A stretch of 64,000 nucleotides of DNA from an uncultured Olsenella sp. (GTDB lineage Bacteria; Actinomycetota; Coriobacteriia; Coriobacteriales; Atopobiaceae), in contig ONBR01000006.1 in assembly GCA_900316105.1 (NCBI GenBank), forward strand, positions 62,001 through 126,000. The letters are read 5' to 3'. A program made the translations under genes and the position numbers. Under the pieces are notes generated by a model, which was not told the DNA's origin, made no database searches, and saw only the letters and a list, made by a program, of their open reading frames with translations. Positions 58,049 through 64,000 of the stretch are shown one piece after another; position 1 is the first letter of the stretch; the number at the start of each line of letters is the position of its first letter.

Positions 58049-58675
58049 TTATTCCGGGTCAATGATGACCTTGCGTCCCTCGACGTGGACGCGGTCCTCG
58101 GCCAGAAGCTGAATCACGTCGGGATAGAGCTCGTGCTCCACGGCATGGATATGCTCCTCCAGCTCGTCCACGGTCCAGCCCTCCTCCACGGGCACGGGAC
58201 TTTGAGCGATGATGGGGCCGCAGTCGTAGTTGTCGTCGGCAAAATGCACCGTCACACCCGTGACCTTTACACCATAGTCGTAGGCATCCTGGATGGCATG
58301 GGCGCCCTTGAAGCTGGGCAGAAGGGCGGGATGCAGGTTGACGACCCTATTGGGGAAACTGGCCAGGATGGGGGCATGAACCATCCGCATGTAGCCGGCC
58401 ATGATCACGTACTCGACGCCGTGCTGCTTGAGCTCGGTGGCGATGACCTCGTCGGCCACCATGGGGTCCTTGTAAATCTCCTTGGAGAGGGTCAGCGTCT
58501 GGATGCCGGCGGCCTCAGCACGCTTGAGTCCGTAGGCATCGGGCCTCGAGCTTACCACCAGCGCGACTTCGGCATCCAGGGTTCCCGTGGCGATACGGTC
58601 GATGATAGCCTGGAGGTTGGTGCCGCTACCACTGATCAGAACGCCCAGCTTCAGGGGCTTTTCCGGCTTGCTCAT
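58049..58675 (-). CDS. purN: Phosphoribosylglycinamide formyltransferase
   Basis: A 208-residue folate-dependent enzyme of purine synthesis. ATG at 58675 overlaps the purM stop by four bases (ATGA). The N-terminal ISGSGTNLQAIID loop binds the substrate phosphate, and the catalytic residues are seen in VNLHPALLPSFKG (Asn, His) and HFADDNYDCGPIIAQ (Asp). Last gene of the purE-sortase-purM-purN operon. Confidence 0.97.
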   Translation of the reverse strand: MSKPEKPLKLGVLISGSGTNLQAIIDRIATGTLDAEVALVVSSRPDAYGLKRAEAAGIQTLTLSKEIYKDPMVADEVIATELKQHGVEYVIMAGYMRMVHAPILASFPNRVVNLHPALLPSFKGAHAIQDAYDYGVKVTGVTVHFADDNYDCGPIIAQSPVPVEEGWTVDELEEHIHAVEHELYPDVIQLLAEDRVHVEGRKVIIDPE

Positions 58676-59769
58676 CGGTAGGTCACCTTCCCCGTGCCAG
58701 GCACGCACTCGCCCATCAGGAAGGCGTCGAAGCCCTCGCTGGCCAGGGCTGCCTTGACAGAGTCGACGTCCTCGGGTGCGACGATGATGGACATGCCGAC
58801 GCCCATGTTGAAGGTCTTGTAGGCCTCGTCGGGAGTGAGACCAGCCGCCTTGATGCAGTAGTCGATGATGGGAGGCACTGACCAGGCGGGGCTGCTCGCC
58901 TCATCCCAACCACATCCAAAGGCGCCACCGCGATCAACGACCGCATCGACGTCGTCGGGCAGGGCACGATTGAGGTTCTCGGTGATGCCGCCGCCCGTGA
59001 TGTGGGCCATGGCATGGAAGGGCACGCCCTTCTTGAGCAGGCGCGTGAGGGCGCCTGCATAGATGGTGGTGGGACGCATGACGGCATCGGCAATGGACTC
59101 GCCACCCAGCTCCTCCAGGGGCTGCTCAAGCTCCTCCACGGTCTTTCCCTCGATGGCGACCTTGCGGACCAGGGAGTAGCCATTGGAGTGAATGCCACTG
59201 GAGGGCAGACCCAAAATCACGTCGCCCGCATGGACCTTGTCAGGACCGATCATCTTTGGCCTGTCGACGACGCCCACGACGAATCCCGCCAGGTCGTAGT
59301 CATCGGGCTTCATGACGCCAGGGTGCTCGGCCATCTCGCCGCCCACCAGGGCGCAGCCCGAAAGCTTGCAGCCCTCGGCGATGCCCTTTACGATCTGGGC
59401 CACGTGCTCGGCCTTGAGCTTGCCGATTGCCACGTAATCCAGGAAGAAGAGAGGCTCGGCGCCAATGGGCACCACGTCGTCCACGCACATGGCCACCAGG
59501 TCCTGTCCGACCGTGTCATGCCTGTCCAGAAGCTGGGCTATGGCAAGCTTGGTACCCACGCCGTCGGTACCAGACACCAGGACGGGGTCCTCCATGCCCT
59601 TGAAGTCCTTCATCGAGAAGCACGAGCCAAAGCCACCCAGGCCACCGATGACCTCTGGCCTGTTGGTCGCCTTTACGGCGTCCTTGATGGCGTCGACCGC
59701 GCGAGCACCCTCGTCCACATCGACGCCCGCGTCGGCGTAGGTGATGTGCTTGGTCTGCTGTTCTGTCAT
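58672..59769 (-). CDS. purM: Phosphoribosylformylglycinamidine cyclo-ligase
   Basis: A 365-residue ATP-dependent enzyme that closes the imidazole ring (AIR synthase). ATG at 59769 (MTEQQTKHITYADAGVDV) follows GAGAGGAA. Motifs include the N-terminal YADAGVDVDEGARAVDAIK, SGTDGVGTKLAIAQLL, MCVDDVVPIGAEPLFFLDY and ALVGGEMAEHPGV, and the C-terminal HITGGGITENLNRALPD. Translationally coupled to purN; the sortase gene ends 15 bases upstream. Confidence 0.97.
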   Translation of the reverse strand: MTEQQTKHITYADAGVDVDEGARAVDAIKDAVKATNRPEVIGGLGGFGSCFSMKDFKGMEDPVLVSGTDGVGTKLAIAQLLDRHDTVGQDLVAMCVDDVVPIGAEPLFFLDYVAIGKLKAEHVAQIVKGIAEGCKLSGCALVGGEMAEHPGVMKPDDYDLAGFVVGVVDRPKMIGPDKVHAGDVILGLPSSGIHSNGYSLVRKVAIEGKTVEELEQPLEELGGESIADAVMRPTTIYAGALTRLLKKGVPFHAMAHITGGGITENLNRALPDDVDAVVDRGGAFGCGWDEASSPAWSVPPIIDYCIKAAGLTPDEAYKTFNMGVGMSIIVAPEDVDSVKAALASEGFDAFLMGECVPGTGKVTYR

Positions 59770-59784
59770 GTCTGTTCCTCTCAC

Positions 59785-60609
59785 CTAGCTTGCGGACGCC
59801 AGGGCCTTGTCCGCCTCGTCCTTGGGAACGCACACGAGGACACTTCGCCCATTCGTGCCGTCCGGAAGGTAGTACTCCTTATAGTAGTTGCAAGTCACCA
59901 GTGAAAACACATGGTCCGTACCCGTGATGACCTTATCCGCATCCGCACGCTTGGTGACGGCCTTTGACAGGAGACCGTCTAAGTAGCCCCTGAACTCCTC
60001 CGTGGTCGGGAAGTCAAACTGGCGGACCGTCTGATCATCGGCACGGACATAGTACATGAGCAGGGGCTCGAGTCTAGTGGCCCCCTGCTCCGTAACGTAC
60101 CAGACCGTGTTGATCTGGTCGAAGGTCTCCTGCTTGTCCATGGCGGCAATCTGCTCGAACATGGTGCCGTTCTTCATATGATGGCCGTAGATGATGGTCT
60201 GCTGGTCCAGCATGCCCGGTCGCTGATTCTCGCAGTCCATGAAAATCTGACCACCGATGCCGTACTCGTGCTCTGCGGTGTGTCGCAGGTAGTAGGTGTT
60301 GTCAGTGGTCTGGTAGACGGGATAGTTAAGCGTCGTCCCGGGTACATACAGCCAGCCCACGACATCCTGGTTCACAGCCTTGAGACCGGCCCAGTCTACC
60401 TGAGGGATGTCATCGGGCTCGTCACTCACCTGCGCGTACTGGGCGAGCTTCTCGTTCTCGACCTCGATCTGGTGGTAGCGCCACTGGATGAAGCCGTAGA
60501 TACCCACAGCCACGACCAGAAGGACGATGCCAACTACCATCAGCACGTTGGAGACGGTGCGAGACTTGCCCTTCTTGGGCTTGTCGGAGTCCGAACGATC
60601 CTTTGCCAT
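59785..60609 (-). CDS. srtB: Class B sortase
   Basis: A 274-residue membrane-anchored transpeptidase. An N-terminal basic stretch and one helix (VLMVVGIVLLVVAVGIYGFI) leave the catalytic domain outside. The active site is complete: His in TIIYGHHMKNGTMF, Cys in FSLVTCNYYKEYY, Arg in NGRSVLVCVP. The domain opens with VGWLYVPGTTLNYPVYQ, as in SrtB proteins. No sorting-signal substrate or pilin gene is adjacent. It sits between purE (nine bases upstream) and purM (15 bases downstream), so it must be transcribed with purine genes. Confidence 0.92.
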   Translation of the reverse strand: MAKDRSDSDKPKKGKSRTVSNVLMVVGIVLLVVAVGIYGFIQWRYHQIEVENEKLAQYAQVSDEPDDIPQVDWAGLKAVNQDVVGWLYVPGTTLNYPVYQTTDNTYYLRHTAEHEYGIGGQIFMDCENQRPGMLDQQTIIYGHHMKNGTMFEQIAAMDKQETFDQINTVWYVTEQGATRLEPLLMYYVRADDQTVRQFDFPTTEEFRGYLDGLLSKAVTKRADADKVITGTDHVFSLVTCNYYKEYYLPDGTNGRSVLVCVPKDEADKALASAS

Positions 60610-60618
60610 GGAAACGAC

Positions 60619-61080
60619 CTAGCCCTCCGCCATCTGCTTCTTGAAGTCGGCAATGACCTGAGCGTAGTGGGCATCAGAGGTGGCCAGGATCTGCGTGGCA
60701 TAGATGGCAGCGTTCTTTGCCCCGCCGATGGCCACGCAGGCCACGGGCACGCCTGAGGGCATCTGCACCATGGAAAGCAGGGAGTCCATGCCACCCAGGT
60801 CGCTCGTCTTCATGGGCACGCCGACGATTGGCAGGGGTGTGTAGGCAGCCACGACACCACCCAGGTGGGCAGCCTTGCCAGCTGCGGCAATAATCACCTT
60901 GAGTCCACGCTCCTGGGCGGACGCGGCCCACTCATGCACCTTGTCGGGGGTACGGTGTGCGGAAGCCACGACCAGCTCGTAGGGAACGCCGAACTCCTCG
61001 AGCTGCTTTGTGCAGGCCTCCATAGCGGGAAGGTCCGACTTCGACCCCATGATGACACCAACGAGCGGTTTTTCAGCCAT
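60619..61080 (-). CDS. purE: N5-carboxyaminoimidazole ribonucleotide mutase
   Basis: A 153-residue class I PurE. ATG at 61080 follows GGAGGAGC. Motifs: VGVIMGSKSDLPAMEAC, VVASAHRTPDKVHEWA, IIAAAGKAAHLGGVVAAYTPLPIVGVPM and MPSGVPVACVAIGGAKNAAIYA. First gene of the purE-srtB-purM-purN operon; no purK is adjacent. Confidence 0.97.
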   Translation of the reverse strand: MAEKPLVGVIMGSKSDLPAMEACTKQLEEFGVPYELVVASAHRTPDKVHEWAASAQERGLKVIIAAAGKAAHLGGVVAAYTPLPIVGVPMKTSDLGGMDSLLSMVQMPSGVPVACVAIGGAKNAAIYATQILATSDAHYAQVIADFKKQMAEG

Positions 61081-61317
61081 AGTGCTCCTCCAAAGGATGT
61101 TTATGGGCGTACCAAGGAAAGCATCTGTTTCCAATCCCGGACGTCGCTGGCGATTGAAGAGAGCCCTCTCAGAACGCATTCAGTCCAAGTATAGATGCTC
61201 GCACAAGACGTTCGTGTTTCCTCTTCGCGATACTTTCCTGAAAAGATTGCACCACTATTCCACCTTGTCTATCCTGTTTGACTGCATCGAATCAAAAGCC
61301 ATGTAAGGAGGGCATCG

Positions 61318-62193
61318 ATGTCAGACGCACACGACCTTTATCTGTATCGGCGCAAGGGGAACTACGCCCCGCGCGTTGGCGCTGTCCACGATCTGTGCGG
61401 CTATGGCAACTGCTCGCTCGTCGTCGCCATTACCATCGTCTCTGCCGCGGGCTGCGACGTATGTCCCGTGCCCACTTCGCTCTTTTCCGCCAACACGAAG
61501 TTTCCCGTCTTCTACATGCACGACACCACCGACATCCTCAACGACTACCTGGATGCCTGGAACAAGGAGAAAGTCGACCTGGATGCCATCTACTCGGGCT
61601 TTCTTGGCTCCGCCACCCAGGTAGACGTAATCAAGCGCATGTACCTGGAATATCCCCACGCCCTGCGCATCGTCGACCCCGTAATGGGCGACGACGGAAA
61701 GAAGTACCCCACCTACACCCAGGAGATGTGTGATGCCACTCGCGAGCTGGTCGAGGGGGCGGACCTCCTGACCCCCAATCTCACCGAGGCCTCTTTGCTC
61801 ACGGATATCTCCTATGAGGGACAGGACGTCGACGATGACTACGTGCATCGCATGATTGATGCCCTTCTGACAATGGGTGCAAAGTCAGTGGTCCTCAAGG
61901 GCGTAGTTCGAGGAGACGGCAAAATCCGCAACTACCTGGCTGGTGAGGGATACGCACCTGCAGAGGTCATTGCCGAAGAACTGCCCTACATGTTGCACGG
62001 GACGGGTGATGTCTTTGCCTCGGCTACCCTGGCAGCAATCATGTGCGGTAGGAGCCTCTACGACGCGGTGGACTTTGCCAGCACCTTCGTCCACGATGCC
62101 ATGGTCATCACGCGCGAGCAGCCAGATTACGAGATGCGTGGCGTTACCTTTGAGCCAGTCCTCGGAGAGGTCACGGACCTGCTGAGGAAATAG
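61318..62193 (+). CDS. Pyridoxal/pyridoxamine kinase (PdxY-like)
   Basis: A 291-residue ribokinase-superfamily enzyme of vitamin B6 salvage. ATG at 61318 follows AAGGAGGG. The N-terminal VGAVHDLCGYGNCSLVVAITIVSAAGCDVCPVPTSLFSANTKF is typical of coriobacterial and clostridial pyridoxamine kinases. DPVMGDDGKKY contacts phosphate, DLLTPNLTEASLL follows, and the catalytic aspartate lies in LHGTGDVFASA near residue 229. It is divergent from purE. Monocistronic. Confidence 0.92.
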   Translation: MSDAHDLYLYRRKGNYAPRVGAVHDLCGYGNCSLVVAITIVSAAGCDVCPVPTSLFSANTKFPVFYMHDTTDILNDYLDAWNKEKVDLDAIYSGFLGSATQVDVIKRMYLEYPHALRIVDPVMGDDGKKYPTYTQEMCDATRELVEGADLLTPNLTEASLLTDISYEGQDVDDDYVHRMIDALLTMGAKSVVLKGVVRGDGKIRNYLAGEGYAPAEVIAEELPYMLHGTGDVFASATLAAIMCGRSLYDAVDFASTFVHDAMVITREQPDYEMRGVTFEPVLGEVTDLLRK

Positions 62194-62493
62194 CCCCGTC
62201 CTCGCCATGGGCGCCCCATCCCTTGCCCCAATGCTCAGACATTCTCGCGTCGTAAGGCTCCGCTGCGAAACTGCGCTTGGGACAAGGGATGGGGCGCCTC
62301 GTACTGAGGGCAGGTGTAATCCACCAGGGCGCGACCTCGTATGAGCTCGAAGGCAACGCCCCTTGAGCGGGGCGAGGTTGATGCGCGCTTCGCACACCCT
62401 ATGATGAGGACCCCGCGAGGCTTTTTCCTCGCGGGGTCCTTTGGTTACTGCAGCCAGGTTATTTAAACTGATGGGCTTTGGCCACTTGTTTGA
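62194..62493. repeat. Spacer with family D repeat and terminator
   Basis: GGCGCCCCATCCCTTG (62210-62225) pairs perfectly with CAAGGGATGGGGCGCC (62283-62298). Read on the minus strand, the enclosed core is CGCAGTTTCGCAGC ... GCGAGAATGTCTGAGCAT, the same as at 39240-39336. A separate hairpin lies at 62407-62440. No gene is supported. Confidence 0.8.
62407..62443. terminator. Strong hairpin terminator
   Basis: AGGACCCCGCGAGG (62407-62420) pairs perfectly with CCTCGCGGGGTCCT (62427-62440), loop CTTTTT, then TTGG. It is the terminator for the minus-strand gene at 62494 and may also serve the pyridoxal kinase gene. Confidence 0.75.
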
Positions 62494-63465
62494 CTAGAGG
62501 GCGGCGCCGCCGGACGTTGATGACGTTGTCGTATCTGATGCACCGTCCCCATCGCTGGTCTTGCTTGCGTCATCCGCGCTATCGTCCGTCGACTTGCCAT
62601 CTACGACGTCGGTCGTCTCGGAGTCCAGCTCCGTCTTTGACTCGTCCTTGCCAGACCCCATGAGATTCGTGATGAACTCGGGAGTGAAGGAGGATGTGAT
62701 GGACTCCTGGAGCTGGTCGGCCGTCTGAGCGTCCACGCCCGTAATCGTGCAATTGAAGCGGACGCCGTTGCCCTCGGTGGTGGTCTTTGACCAGATGAAG
62801 GTCATCAGGGTCTTTCGCGAACCAGAGGGCTCGAGGAGACCAAAGAGACCAGCCTGCTGCAGTTCGCCCTCCTCGTTCTCGTAGACATCGACGTGATAGA
62901 TGACGGTGTTGATGTCAGGATTCAGGAGCGCATTGACCGAGAAGGCCGCTGCCTGAATCTGGGAACCAGCGAAGGACTCGAGGGCATTCTTGGACGAAGT
63001 GTCCGTGACGGTGACCTCGATGCGATGGGTGTTCTCATCTGCCTCCTGGACACTGAAGTCCGTCGGGAACTGCGTGAAGCCAGTGCCCCATTCGACGCCG
63101 TGGTCCAGGGCCTGGTAGACGGTATCGATGTTGACGTCAGTAGCCAGGTCGGCAGTCGTCGCCCTGCGGATAATGCCCGTGATAATCTGCATGCCAACAA
63201 TGACAGCGAAGAGGATCACGATGAAGGTGACGGAAGTACGCGTGATCCTCTTTCCCACGTCGGAGCCCGAGGGATCCGCATCGGACAGCGGGTCGATGGG
63301 CGCCTTGCGGCGCGAGCGAATCTTGTCCAGCGTGATGGCCGTCTCTTCGCTTGTGTGACCCGTGTCATTCACCGTGCTAAAGAGCTTCTCGGCCTCTTCG
63401 GCGTTGAGACTGCCCTTGGGAATGAGCTTGAGCTTGCGTTTAGTTTTGCGGTCTTCCCTGGCCAT
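62494..63465 (-). CDS. Single-pass membrane protein of unknown function
   Basis: A 323-residue protein, ATG at 63465 (MAREDRKTKRKLKLIPKGSL). Residues 1-75 are charged and cytoplasmic. One membrane helix follows (TSVTFIVILFAVIVGMQIITGII, about residues 77-99). The outside domain of about 170 residues (TVYQALDHGVEWGTGFTQFPTDFSVQEAD ... HRIEVTVTDTSSKNALESFAGSQIQAAAFSVNALLNPDINTVIYHVDVYENEEG) is compact, with alternating strands. The tail of 50 residues is Asp/Ser/Thr-rich. No known family is recognised. It lies between the NUDIX gene and a strong terminator. Confidence 0.7.
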   Translation of the reverse strand: MAREDRKTKRKLKLIPKGSLNAEEAEKLFSTVNDTGHTSEETAITLDKIRSRRKAPIDPLSDADPSGSDVGKRITRTSVTFIVILFAVIVGMQIITGIIRRATTADLATDVNIDTVYQALDHGVEWGTGFTQFPTDFSVQEADENTHRIEVTVTDTSSKNALESFAGSQIQAAAFSVNALLNPDINTVIYHVDVYENEEGELQQAGLFGLLEPSGSRKTLMTFIWSKTTTEGNGVRFNCTITGVDAQTADQLQESITSSFTPEFITNLMGSGKDESKTELDSETTDVVDGKSTDDSADDASKTSDGDGASDTTTSSTSGGAAL

Positions 63466-63562
63466 ACGGCTTCTCCCAAATACGCGTAGTCGTGCGCTCA
63501 GAACTCTAGCTCTATAAGTATAGGCAAGGTTCCAGGACCTTTACCACTTGAAGGTCCAATAA

Positions 63563-64000
63563 TTACCCAACCTCTGCTTCCGTGGGCGGTTCCAACCGAT
63601 GAGCGATGGCATCGCACACAAGAGCACCCACGATGGTCTTTGAATCCTCGATGCGGCCGTCCAGCACGGCATCGATGAGCTCGGGCAGCTCGACCAGGTC
63701 CACGTTGATGAACTCATCCGCGTCGGGATTCGAGTGATCGAAGGACAGACCCGTCGCCATGTAGATGTGAATGCGTTCGTCGCTATAGCCCACGGCAGGG
63801 ACGATGGTGGTCAGGAAGGCCATCTTTTCAGCCCTCATGCCCGTCTCCTCCAGAAGCTCGCGCTCGGCGCACGCCAGGGGGTCCTCGCCCGGGTCAAGCT
63901 TGCCCGCGGGAATCTCCACGGTCACACGGTCCAGGGTGGCTCGGTACTGCCTGACCAGGCAGATTCTTCCATCGTCCGTGAGGGCAACAACCGCAACGGC
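63563..64000 (-). CDS. NUDIX hydrolase (ADP-ribose pyrophosphatase-like), 5' part cut by window
   Basis: The last 145 codons of a NUDIX hydrolase; the frame is open to base 64000, so the start lies outside. The Nudix box is complete: GKLDPGEDPLACAERELLEETGM (G-x5-E-x7-REUxEExGU pattern). VCLVRQYR-like residues (ICLVRQYRATLDRVTVEIPAG) before it and the VGYSDERIHIYMATGL segment after it are typical of ADP-ribose pyrophosphatases. Such enzymes clear ADP-ribose from NAD turnover. The family is about 180 residues, so roughly 30-40 are missing. Confidence 0.9.
   Translation of the reverse strand, partial: AVAVVALTDDGRICLVRQYRATLDRVTVEIPAGKLDPGEDPLACAERELLEETGMRAEKMAFLTTIVPAVGYSDERIHIYMATGLSFDHSNPDADEFINVDLVELPELIDAVLDGRIEDSKTIVGALVCDAIAHRLEPPTEAEVG

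Overview
The window is about 64 kb of high-GC DNA (1-64000) with the gene content and style of a Coriobacteriia actinobacterium; an Olsenella/Atopobiaceae-like anaerobe is my best guess. The inference rests on strong GC bias at third positions, an oxygen-sensitive 2-hydroxyacyl-CoA dehydratase-like protein with its activase, a HspR-type heat-shock cluster with ClpB, a class B sortase, an NRAMP-type magnesium transporter of the kind described from Eggerthella, and many palindromic intergenic repeats. No phage, plasmid, CRISPR array, rRNA operon or complete insertion sequence is visible. One tRNA gene (Ser-UGA) is present. Both ends cut genes: pepT lacks its C-terminus at the left edge and a NUDIX hydrolase lacks its N-terminus at the right edge.

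Layout. 1-9950: peptidase T, a zinc-ribbon membrane protein, an MBL-fold hydrolase, a TIGR00300 enzyme, a winged-helix protein with an RGG-like tail, the divergent activase/dehydratase-like pair and a LPG-synthase-type membrane protein. 10301-21889: proteostasis block (hsp20; clpB; dnaK-grpE-dnaJ-hspR), interrupted by envelope genes including a PASTA protein. hsp20, clpB and dnaK share an upstream element, which suggests one repressor, probably the HspR encoded here. 22386-26188: MetA (predicted acetyl-CoA-dependent), an orotidine-decarboxylase-superfamily protein and a DEAD-box helicase. 26452-31297: a catabolic operon deoC - oxidoreductase - mannitol-type PTS - DeoR regulator.

31704-43739: divalent metal and RNA genes: CorA, an rRNA methyltransferase, TadA, tRNA-Ser, LemA, then a structured leader followed by a PRC-barrel/MgtE_N/CBS membrane protein joined to an NRAMP-related magnesium transporter, then PRC-barrel, YtxH, cyanophycin-synthetase-N-like and CorC-like proteins. 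43843-46690: a small decayed accessory island with two fragments of an AAA ATPase around an AlbA_2-type gene, bracketed by a 35-bp inverted repeat. 46831-64000: an EF-G paralogue, a radical SAM protein, a lactate/hydroxyacid dehydrogenase, purF, an RlmD-type methyltransferase with a low-GC ACT-domain gene, AzlCD, a diguanylate cyclase, the purE-sortase-purM-purN operon, a pyridoxal kinase and the truncated NUDIX gene.

The most promising unit for new biology is 35879-39124: a candidate RNA leader with mutually overlapping stems, a magnesium-sensor-like protein that keeps MgtE regulatory domains but lacks the MgtE pore signature, and an NRMT-type transporter. The second is the extensive set of palindromic repeat families (at least six) that fill most intergenic spaces, although no REP-associated transposase is present in the window.
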